Source: Treponema sp.
GTDB taxonomy: Bacteria > Spirochaetota > Spirochaetia > Treponematales > Treponemataceae
DNA: 12,818 nt
Assembly: GCA_021442965.1 (NCBI GenBank)
Contig: JABUUX010000069.1
Span: 1-12,818 of the forward strand
Direction: 5' to 3'
In this document: positions 1 through 6,260 of the stretch, piece after piece
How the letters are laid out: every line of letters starts with the position of its first letter
Numbering within the stretch: position 1 is the first letter of the stretch
The notes under the pieces: model-generated
What the model saw: the letters and a program-made list of their open reading frames with translations, nothing else
What the model was told of the DNA's origin: nothing
The model's database searches: none
Program-made: the position numbers and the translations under genes

Positions 1-752
1 GAATCTTTTCCGCCAACCATTTGAGGAACAGTATAATTTCCAAAAATCGGAATAAAAGTAAAAATCAATGCACTTATAATTCCACTCTTTATTCCCGGAA
101 TAAGAACTTTTATCATAGACTGCATTTTAGTAGAACCTAAATCACGGGCAGCTTCTAACAGAGAAAAATCAAAACGATCCACCGCTGTAAAAATCGGAAG
201 AATAGCATACGGAAGGTACATATACACACTTACAAGAATAATTGCACCTTGAGTAAACATAAACTTATGAGTTGTATAAACAGCATCCTCAGAAAAACCA
301 TGAAATAGATTGAAGAAAAAACGGAAAATATTATTTAATAATCCGTTATCCCCCAAAATAGTCATCCATGCAAAAATTCTTATAAGAGAATTTGTTAAAA
401 ATGGAATAATAACCAGAATTAAAAGTAAAGTTTGATGACGGCTTTTTGCCATGGCATAACCACAAGGAAGCGCAATCATAATAGTGATAAAAGTTGATGC
501 AAAAGTAATCCAAAGTGTTCGTAAAAAAATCATGACATAAGCAGAACTGAACATCTGCTTATATGCCTTCAATGTAAACTTTGCAACAACTCCACCTAAA
601 AAATCACGGGTCATAAAGGAATATGCCACAATTATTGCTAGAGGAATAACAAAAAATACACCAAACCAAACACCCATTGGCCAGCCGTAAACAGGACCAG
701 GATTAGATTTTTTATATTTTGAAGACTTCTTTTGTTTTTTTTCTGAATTCAT
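1..752 (-). CDS. potB: Spermidine/putrescine-type ABC transporter permease PotB (3' end beyond window)
   Basis: This is the inner-membrane channel subunit of a polyamine importer. About 251 residues are visible, all in one open frame, and the gene runs off base 1. The family is about 285 residues, so only the last segment should be missing. The N-terminus is short and Lys-rich (residues 5-15), followed by hydrophobic segments near 27-46, 78-96, 109-131 and 166-190. The permease EAA loop, which contacts the ATPase, is clear: EAARDLG at 200-206 and a downstream IPG at 218-220. After it comes TFIPIFGNYTVPQMVGG, matching the conserved PotB stretch following the EAA loop. The ATG (752-750) overlaps the potA stop by one base (TAATG), which implies translational coupling. 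Assignment to the PotB/HisM-type permeases is firm. The exact substrate (spermidine, putrescine or both) is inferred from PotA and family resemblance. PotC and PotD would be expected just outside the window. Confidence 0.87.
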   Translation of the reverse strand, partial: MNSEKKQKKSSKYKKSNPGPVYGWPMGVWFGVFFVIPLAIIVAYSFMTRDFLGGVVAKFTLKAYKQMFSSAYVMIFLRTLWITFASTFITIMIALPCGYAMAKSRHQTLLLILVIIPFLTNSLIRIFAWMTILGDNGLLNNIFRFFFNLFHGFSEDAVYTTHKFMFTQGAIILVSVYMYLPYAILPIFTAVDRFDFSLLEAARDLGSTKMQSMIKVLIPGIKSGIISALIFTFIPIFGNYTVPQMVGGKD

Positions 753-1942
753 TACTTTTCAATATCCTCTACAATATAACCGTCTTCTGCAGCCCATGAA
801 ACGTAAACTTCATCCTTCCATTCAATATCAGGACCGTCATCCATAAAATTCTTATGCTGTTGGAAAACTTTAAGCATAGCTCCATTTTCAAGCTTTACAT
901 AAAATTTAGTTTGAAAGCCAGTATAAACAGGCTCCTGAACAAAACCTTTAAATACGTTAATATCTTTGCGCCCATGAACATCCGGAACTTCAGTAGTAAT
1001 GCGTATTTTTTCTGGACGAATTGTGAATGCAACTTTCTGACCAGGCTTTGTAAGTTCATAGTCTGTAACCATCATGTATTTATCGCCAGCTGCAAGTTCA
1101 GCAGAATCAGTAGGAAGTGGTGCCTGTTTTCCCAAAGCAGGAACTGAACAAGTAACCATATATTCATCCTGACCTTTAGCATCCTTACAAGGTACACATT
1201 CTGCAACTGTTGCTTCAAAGAGATTTGTTTCCCCAATAAATTCAGCCACAAACTGGGTTGCCGGGCTTTCATAAATTTCAAATGGAGTACCTATCTGGAG
1301 AACATGACCTTTATTCATGACTGCAATTCGATCAGAAACAGCCAAAGCCTCACTCTGATCATGTGTAACATAAATAAATGTAATACCGATTTTGTCATGC
1401 AAATTATCAAGATCAATAAGAAGATTTGAGCGAAGTTTTGCATCAAGGGCCGAAAGAGGTTCATCAAGCAAAAGAACAGAAGGTTCGTTAATTAGGGCTC
1501 TGGCAATGGCAACTCTCTGTTTCTGACCTCCAGAAAGCTGATTAGGTTTTTTATTTATATGTTCATCCAACTGGACCAGATGAACATATTCTCTAACCTT
1601 TTTATCAATTTCATCTTTGGAAAGCTTTTTTAAACGAAGCGGAAATGCAACATTTTCATAAACCGTCAAATGAGGAAAAAGAGCATAAGTTTGAAAAACA
1701 GTATTTGATTCTCTTTTGTTTGGCGGAAAAGGAGTTACGTTTTTTTCATCAAAAAGGACTACCCCGTCATCAGGAAACTCAAAACCAGCGATAATGCGGA
1801 GCAAAGTTGTTTTGCCGCACCCAGAAGGACCAAGGAGAGAAAAAAACTCGCCCGGTTTGATAGAAAAATTGATATCGTCCAAAGCAATGAAATCACCAAA
1901 ACGCTTTGAAACGTGATCAATGGTAACCTGACATCCTTTCAT
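752..1942 (-). CDS. potA: Polyamine ABC transporter ATPase PotA
   Basis: This is the cytoplasmic ATPase that powers polyamine uptake with PotB. The product is 396 residues from the chosen ATG (E. coli PotA is 378). Using that start, Walker A GPSGCGKT is at 38-45, the Q-loop Gln at 84, the signature LSGGQ at 136-140, Walker B LLLDEP around 157-162 with the catalytic Glu at 161, and the switch His (VTHD) at 194. A C-terminal TOBE-type domain follows, with the typical AFTIRPEKIRI strand and an unusually long Lys/Asp-rich loop before it. The frame stays open 25 codons upstream to a TTG at 2017, but that extension is a translation of the terminator hairpin and its T-tract and cannot be real. The ATG at 1942 has GGGG 8 bases upstream. 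It directly precedes the potB start. It could be named a generic CUT1/opine-type ATPase, but the PotB neighbour favours PotA. Confidence 0.9.
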   Translation of the reverse strand: MKGCQVTIDHVSKRFGDFIALDDINFSIKPGEFFSLLGPSGCGKTTLLRIIAGFEFPDDGVVLFDEKNVTPFPPNKRESNTVFQTYALFPHLTVYENVAFPLRLKKLSKDEIDKKVREYVHLVQLDEHINKKPNQLSGGQKQRVAIARALINEPSVLLLDEPLSALDAKLRSNLLIDLDNLHDKIGITFIYVTHDQSEALAVSDRIAVMNKGHVLQIGTPFEIYESPATQFVAEFIGETNLFEATVAECVPCKDAKGQDEYMVTCSVPALGKQAPLPTDSAELAAGDKYMMVTDYELTKPGQKVAFTIRPEKIRITTEVPDVHGRKDINVFKGFVQEPVYTGFQTKFYVKLENGAMLKVFQQHKNFMDDGPDIEWKDEVYVSWAAEDGYIVEDIEK

Positions 1943-1992
1943 GCAAGTAACCCCATATGTAAAAAAATAAACAGTGTCATATACGGCACAGT

Positions 1993-2031
1993 AAAAAAAA
2001 AGAAGGTCACAATGCAACCTTCATTTTTTTT
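1993..2031 (-). terminator. Intrinsic, bidirectional terminator between nadE and potA
   Basis: The arms GAAGGT (2002-2007) and ACCTTC (2017-2022) form six Watson-Crick pairs, and one further G-U pair leaves a 7-base loop. Read on the minus strand the hairpin is followed at once by nine T residues (complement of 1993-2001). On the plus strand it is followed by A and then eight T residues (2024-2031). It lies after the nadE stop (2084) and before the potA ATG (1942), so its plain role is to end the ispH-queD-mrp-nadE transcript. It could also act as an attenuator for potA if transcription starts at the candidate promoter just upstream. Confidence 0.8.
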
Positions 2032-2045
2032 ATTTTATAAGTGAA

Positions 2046-2074
2046 AAAATAGAGTATATATGTGAAATAGTCAA
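2046..2074 (-). promoter_or_regulatory. Candidate sigma70 promoter upstream of the potA leader
   Basis: TTGACT (2069-2074, five of six consensus bases) is followed by a 17-base spacer and TATTTT (2046-2051, four of six). The predicted start is near 2039, between the nadE stop and the hairpin at 2002-2022, so a transcript from here would have to pass the terminator to reach potA. I saw no convincing promoter between the hairpin and the potA ATG, only poor matches. The -10 box is weak and the region is AT-rich, so chance is possible. Confidence 0.4.
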
Positions 2075-2083
2075 TAAAAAAAA

Positions 2084-4024
2084 TCAGAAATTATTAATAT
2101 CGGAAATCCAGTCTATTCCGTCAGCATCACTTGGCATTCTCCAGTCACCCCTAGGAGAAAGATTTACAGATCCAACTTTTGCACCATCAGGCATACAGGA
2201 ACGCTTGAACTGCTGGCTGAAAAATCTTTTATAAAACTTTATAAGCCATTTTTTTCTGGTTTCTGCATCATAAGTAAATCCAGCTTTCTCTGAAAGGAAG
2301 AAAATTTTCTGTGCACTGAACCCAAACCTAAGATGATAGTAAAGATAAAAATCATGAAGCTCATAAGGGCCAACCAAATCTTCTGTTTTTTGGGTAATTT
2401 TACCATCTTGAGGAGGCAGAAGTTCAGGACTAACCGGAGTATCCAGAATATCTCGAAGAACAGCAGAATATTCCACATTCTGAGAGTCTTCACAGAACCA
2501 TTCAACAAGATAACGAACCAATGTCTTGGGAATGGAAGAATTAACACCGTACATACTCATATGGTCGCCGTTATAAGTACACCAGCCAAGTGCCAGTTCC
2601 GATAAATCTCCAGTTCCTATTACTATTCCGTTAGTTTTATTTGCAATATCCATAAGAACCTGAGTTCTTTCACGAGCCTGACAGTTTTCATAAGTTACAT
2701 CATGAACATTTTCATCCTGCCCGATATCTTTCATATGAAGACGCACCGACTCAGAAATTTTTATTTCTAAAAGATCCGCTCCTACAACTTTTGCCAAAGC
2801 ACATGCATTATTATAAGTTCTGTCCGTTGTTCCAAAACAAGGCATGGTAACTGCACTGATAAGATTTCTTGGAATACCTGTTAAATCAAATGCCCGTGCC
2901 GTAACCAATAATGCAAGTGTAGAATCAAGGCCCCCAGAAAGTCCAATTACAGCAGACCGACAATTTATATGTTTAAGACGTTTAGCTAAAGCTTCTGCCT
3001 GAAGATTAATTACAGCTTTACAGCGTTCTGTACGCTTAAGTTTATTTTCTGGGACAAAAGGATGAGAATCTACATAACGTGAAAAGTTTTTTTCAAAATC
3101 ATTTATATTTTGTTTTGAAAGTAAATCAATCTTAACTACAAGATATTCCCCTGAATCCACTTGGCAAGCACAATCACTAAAAGTAGTTGTATGACGTCGT
3201 TCCTGACACAAGCGTTCTACATCAATATCCGCATATATAATTTGGTTAGAAAATAATGCCGATTCTGAAAGACAAATCCCATTTTCACAGATAAGATTAT
3301 GTCCTGAAAAAACCATATCTTGTGTAGATTCACCTTTTCCTGCATTAGCATAAAGATATGCGCAAATACTGGAAGCAGACCGTGACATAACCAGATTTTT
3401 TCTATAATCGCTTTTTCCTATTATTTCATTACCTGCAGAAAGATTTGCAATAATAGTAGCTCCGCTAAGAGTATGTTTTACACTTGGTGGAAGCGGAACC
3501 CATAAATCTTCACAAATTTCACAGGCAACTGAAATTTCAGGATTTTTTTCATCCTGAAAAAGAATATTTGTTCCCATTGGAATATCAGTCAGCTCAGATG
3601 ATAAATCCACGAATCTTGTATCCCCTCTAAAAGGAGTAAACTGACGGCGCTCATAAAACTCTGAATAATTCGGAATATAAGATTTTGGAACAAGAGCCAG
3701 AACTTTACCGTGATAAAGAACTGCAGCACAGTTGTAAATACCGTCATTCTGCAAAACCGGAAGACCTACAAAAATCAAAGCGTCTGAACCTTTAGTGTTT
3801 TTTGCAATATAAGAAAGAACTTCTACGGCACTTATCTGAAGAGATTTCTGAAAAAATAAATCCCCAGATGTGTAACCTGTAATACAAAGTTCAGGACAGA
3901 CAATTATATAAGCTCCATTTTTTGAGGCTTCCATTATTTTTTTTACTATTTCTTCCCCATTCCTGTGGGAATTTGCAACAGTCACATTAGGACTGCAGCA
4001 GGCAGTTCTTATAAATCCGTACAT
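2084..4024 (-). CDS. nadE: Glutamine-dependent NAD+ synthetase NadE (two-domain form)
   Basis: It catalyses the last step of NAD synthesis: deamido-NAD is adenylated and amidated with ammonia released from glutamine in the same protein. The 646 residues match the long two-domain class (the mycobacterial enzyme is about 680). The N-terminal nitrilase-fold glutaminase has its Glu-Lys-Cys triad at E45 (CPELCITGY), K114 (VPKSYIPNY) and C171 (CEICEDLWVP). The C-terminal synthetase has the PP-loop SGGLDS at 363-368 and the conserved TGDLSELALGW at 471-481, which is part of the substrate-binding region. All catalytic residues I can check are present. It starts 10 bases after the mrp stop, with GTGGA just upstream of the ATG, so it is cotranscribed with mrp. 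It is the last gene of that operon, as a terminator follows. The assignment is very secure, though whether ammonia can substitute for glutamine cannot be told from sequence. Confidence 0.96.
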   Translation of the reverse strand: MYGFIRTACCSPNVTVANSHRNGEEIVKKIMEASKNGAYIIVCPELCITGYTSGDLFFQKSLQISAVEVLSYIAKNTKGSDALIFVGLPVLQNDGIYNCAAVLYHGKVLALVPKSYIPNYSEFYERRQFTPFRGDTRFVDLSSELTDIPMGTNILFQDEKNPEISVACEICEDLWVPLPPSVKHTLSGATIIANLSAGNEIIGKSDYRKNLVMSRSASSICAYLYANAGKGESTQDMVFSGHNLICENGICLSESALFSNQIIYADIDVERLCQERRHTTTFSDCACQVDSGEYLVVKIDLLSKQNINDFEKNFSRYVDSHPFVPENKLKRTERCKAVINLQAEALAKRLKHINCRSAVIGLSGGLDSTLALLVTARAFDLTGIPRNLISAVTMPCFGTTDRTYNNACALAKVVGADLLEIKISESVRLHMKDIGQDENVHDVTYENCQARERTQVLMDIANKTNGIVIGTGDLSELALGWCTYNGDHMSMYGVNSSIPKTLVRYLVEWFCEDSQNVEYSAVLRDILDTPVSPELLPPQDGKITQKTEDLVGPYELHDFYLYYHLRFGFSAQKIFFLSEKAGFTYDAETRKKWLIKFYKRFFSQQFKRSCMPDGAKVGSVNLSPRGDWRMPSDADGIDWISDINNF

Positions 4025-4034
4025 ATTTTTCCAC

Positions 4035-4865
4035 TTATATTAAAAGTGCTTTAACCTTTTCTGCCGCCTCATCAAGATACGGGCATTCAACGCTTTCTAT
4101 ATCACCGGCATCCACAGCCTGTGATGTTGATTCTTCCATTGGAATTCGGGCAAGAACAGGTATATTATACTCTTTTCCAATTGCTTCAATGTTACTTTTT
4201 CCAAACACAGTAATTTCTTTACCGCAGTCAGGACATTTAACATAAGACATATTCTCAACCAGACCAATAATCGGAATATTCATCATTCCAGCCATTTTTA
4301 CTGCTTTTTCAACTATTACACGTACAAGCTGCTGCGGACTTGAAACAACAAGAATACCATCTACAGGAAGGCTCTGAAAAACTGTAAGCGGAACATCCCC
4401 TGTTCCAGGAGGCATATCAACAAACATAAAATCTACATTATCCCATGCAACATCCGTCCAGAACTGTTTTACAGCACCACCAATAACCGGACCTCGCCAT
4501 ACTACAGGATCATTTTCATTCTGAAGAAGAAAATTCATACTCATAAGCTGTATTCCGGAATCAGTAATAACCGGAAGAAGTGCATCTTCATTTTCTTTTG
4601 CCATAGCACGTTTATCGCCCACTCCAAAACTTTCTGGTATAGAAGGTCCTGTAATATCTGCATCAAGTATTGCAGTTCTAAAACCCGCTTTATTCATTTT
4701 GCAAGCCATAAGACTTGTAACCAAAGATTTTCCAACACCACCTTTACCGGAAACAATCCCTATAACTTTTTTTACACTTGAACCTTCTCGAAGATGTGCA
4801 TGAAGATCCCGGCTTTCACATGTTTTTCCACAGCTGGAACAATTATGATTACAATTTTCTGACAT
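4035..4865 (-). CDS. mrp: Mrp/ApbC/NBP35-family P-loop ATPase, probable Fe-S cluster carrier
   Basis: It is a cytoplasmic P-loop ATPase that in this family binds a [4Fe-4S] cluster at a dimer interface and passes it to apo-enzymes. The 276 residues have the deviant Walker A SGKGGVGKS at 39-47, the VWRGP motif at 122-126, DMPPGTGD at 150-157 and the C-terminal cluster-binding CPDC at 211-214. An N-terminal segment carries four extra cysteines (C5, C9, C12, C16), comparable to but spaced differently from the N-terminal cluster of eukaryotic NBP35. There is no N-terminal DUF59 (MIP18-like) domain of the kind some Mrp proteins have. The ATG has GGTGG 6 bases upstream. A 70-base gap separates it from queD and 10 bases from nadE. 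Sharing an operon with the Fe-S enzyme IspH fits a cluster-supply role, but the client proteins are inferred. Confidence 0.92.
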   Translation of the reverse strand: MSENCNHNCSSCGKTCESRDLHAHLREGSSVKKVIGIVSGKGGVGKSLVTSLMACKMNKAGFRTAILDADITGPSIPESFGVGDKRAMAKENEDALLPVITDSGIQLMSMNFLLQNENDPVVWRGPVIGGAVKQFWTDVAWDNVDFMFVDMPPGTGDVPLTVFQSLPVDGILVVSSPQQLVRVIVEKAVKMAGMMNIPIIGLVENMSYVKCPDCGKEITVFGKSNIEAIGKEYNIPVLARIPMEESTSQAVDAGDIESVECPYLDEAAEKVKALLI

Positions 4866-4898
4866 ATTTTACCACCATTCATTCAATATCTTAAGTTA

Positions 4899-4927
4899 AA
4901 TATAGTTATTTTCAAAAGGGAAAACAA
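4899..4927 (-). promoter_or_regulatory. Possible internal promoter for mrp-nadE
   Basis: In the 70-base gap between queD and mrp, TTGTTT (4922-4927, three of six) is followed by a 17-base spacer and TATATT (4899-4904, five of six). The predicted start near 4892 would give a leader of about 27 bases that includes the mrp ribosome binding site. No terminator is visible in the gap, so this would be a secondary promoter added to read-through from ispH. The -35 box is poor and the gap is AT-rich. Confidence 0.3.
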
Positions 4928-4935
4928 TATAGATT

Positions 4936-5346
4936 TTATCCAATCTGCGGAACTGAAAAACGGGCACGGCTTGTTTCAGTTTCAAATACATCAACTGCAA
5001 AAAGTCTTACAGAATCAGGAGAGTTTACGGATAAATCCAAATCATGGTTAGCCTTAAGTTTTTCAAGCAGACGGTTATAAATATACTCTGCTATTCTTTC
5101 AGCACTTGGATTCTGATTAAAACAAGGATTATCATTTAGATTTGTGTGATCCATTTCTTTACAGACATCCCTGAGAGATTTCTTTAAAAGAGAAAAATCC
5201 AGAAGCATTCCGCCTTCATTCAAATGTGTACCACATACATGTGCAAAAACTTTATAATTATGTCCATGAAGATTTTCACATTTCCCGTTATAATCTCTTA
5301 AAAAATGAGCAGCTGCAAAATTGCACTCAACTCGAACTTCGTACAT
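4936..5346 (-). CDS. queD: 6-carboxy-5,6,7,8-tetrahydropterin synthase QueD (PTPS family)
   Basis: QueD converts dihydroneopterin triphosphate to 6-carboxytetrahydropterin, the second step towards preQ0 and the queuosine of tRNA. The 136 residues show the zinc-binding histidines H14 (AAAHF), H27 and H29 (NLHGHNY), the catalytic Cys23 four residues before the HGH, the Asp66-His67 pair (MDHTNLND), the NPSAE substrate loop at 80-83 and a C-terminal FET (E122). C-x3-HGH is the QueD-type pattern rather than the eukaryotic 6-pyruvoyl enzyme. The ATG lies inside the end of ispH, overlapping it by 20 bases, with a good GAGGTG four bases upstream that is itself ispH coding sequence. No queC, queE or queF is in the window, so the rest of the pathway must lie elsewhere. 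A folate-pathway PTPS paralogue is a less likely alternative. Confidence 0.9.
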   Translation of the reverse strand: MYEVRVECNFAAAHFLRDYNGKCENLHGHNYKVFAHVCGTHLNEGGMLLDFSLLKKSLRDVCKEMDHTNLNDNPCFNQNPSAERIAEYIYNRLLEKLKANHDLDLSVNSPDSVRLFAVDVFETETSRARFSVPQIG

Positions 5347-6163
5347 TCAACACCTCACATACTTCATTAATAATTTCGTCAGGTGTCGAAGCACCTGCTG
5401 TAATTCCAATTTTATTTAAAGAATAAAAACTTTCTGGGATTTCTGAAGAATTTTCAATATGCACTGCTAAAGAACAATGAGCCTTAGCAGTTTGAAACAA
5501 TCTGACCGTATTTGCAGACTGTTTTCCCCCTATAACAATAACTCCATCAACACGGGAGCATAAAGCTAAAAGAGCATCCTGTCTTTCTTTTGTTGCAGGA
5601 CATATAGTATTTATTACTTCAAGATTTAAACATATCTTAGAAAGTCTGTTCTTTATTTTTTCAAATTCTTTAATGCTAAAAGTAGTCTGACTAAAAAGTA
5701 CTGTCTTTTTATTATTAGAAGGGATAGTATCTACGTCAACTTCTTTCTGAATAAGATGAAAATTAGTTCCTGCATAACCGCTTATTCCTTTTACTTCACC
5801 ATGTTCAGCATCTCCTGTAAAAACTATTAAATTATCCTTATTTTTTTCTGCAATTTTTTGACTAGCCTTTACTCTGGGACATGTAGCATCGATAATAACA
5901 CACTCTTTATTCCTAAGAGTTTTTATCACTTGTGGCGGAACTCCGTGAGCCCGAATTATTACTTCAGAAAAATCTGGTATATCTTCAAGATTAAAGGAAG
6001 TTTTTAGCCCCATCTTTTCAAGACGTTCAAGTGTAGTATTATTATGAATTAAAGGTCCCAAAGAATATACAGTTTTATTGGAAAGAAGAGCTTCTTCCGC
6101 CTTTTCAACGGCTTTACGTACTCCAAAACAATAACCTAAAATGTCAGCCTTAATAACTTCCAT
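5327..6163 (-). CDS. ispH: 4-hydroxy-3-methylbut-2-enyl diphosphate reductase IspH (LytB)
   Basis: It is the final enzyme of the MEP pathway, a [4Fe-4S] protein that reduces HMBPP to IPP and DMAPP. The 278 residues include all three cluster cysteines: C12 (GYCFGV), C95 (DATCP) and C188 (NTICPAT). Substrate-binding residues are also present: H40 (LIHNN), H73 (RAHGV), H121 and E123 (HGEVKG), T160 (SQTT), S216/N218 (QSANT) and S259 (AGASTP). C12 sits exactly where it does in E. coli IspH, which fixes the start codon. Nothing resembling a Shine-Dalgarno sequence precedes it. Instead a TATAAT box lies 7 bases upstream, which suggests a leaderless mRNA. It is the first gene of the ispH-queD-mrp-nadE operon, after a strong terminator that closes the sec operon. 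There is no C-terminal ribosomal-S1-like extension of the kind found in some clostridial IspH proteins. Confidence 0.96.
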   Translation of the reverse strand: MEVIKADILGYCFGVRKAVEKAEEALLSNKTVYSLGPLIHNNTTLERLEKMGLKTSFNLEDIPDFSEVIIRAHGVPPQVIKTLRNKECVIIDATCPRVKASQKIAEKNKDNLIVFTGDAEHGEVKGISGYAGTNFHLIQKEVDVDTIPSNNKKTVLFSQTTFSIKEFEKIKNRLSKICLNLEVINTICPATKERQDALLALCSRVDGVIVIGGKQSANTVRLFQTAKAHCSLAVHIENSSEIPESFYSLNKIGITAGASTPDEIINEVCEVLNVRSSS

Positions 6164-6170
6164 AAACTGG

Positions 6171-6179
6171 ATTATACCA
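6171..6179 (-). promoter_or_regulatory. Extended -10 promoter of the ispH operon, abutting the start codon
   Basis: On the minus strand TGGTATAAT (6179-6171) is a perfect -10 box with the extended TG motif. The -35 region 17 bases upstream falls in the T-tract of the sec terminator and matches poorly, which an extended -10 can tolerate. Six bases separate the box from position 6164, and the ATG begins at 6163. The mRNA should therefore start at the ATG or one base before it. Confidence 0.7.
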
Positions 6180-6189
6180 TAAACCCGTT

Positions 6190-6239
6190 AAAAAAAATAA
6201 GCCACAAAACTCACTTTGTATAAAGCAAATTTTGTGGCT
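6190..6239 (-). terminator. Intrinsic terminator of the yajC-secD-secF operon
   Basis: The arms AGCCACAAAA (6200-6209) and TTTTGTGGCT (6230-6239) pair perfectly. The inner bases continue the helix through four pairs that include three G-U wobbles and then CTTT/AAAG, closing on an ATAC tetraloop. That is 18 continuous pairs over 40 bases. On the minus strand it is followed by TTA and eight T residues (complement of 6190-6197). It sits 21 bases after the secF stop codon. Confidence 0.9.
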
Positions 6240-6260
6240 GAATTTCAAAACATCAAATAA

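Noticed and set aside
1943..2017. N-terminal extension of potA to a TTG at 2017
   Set aside because: The 25 extra codons translate the terminator hairpin and T-tract. PotA homology begins at the ATG at 1942.
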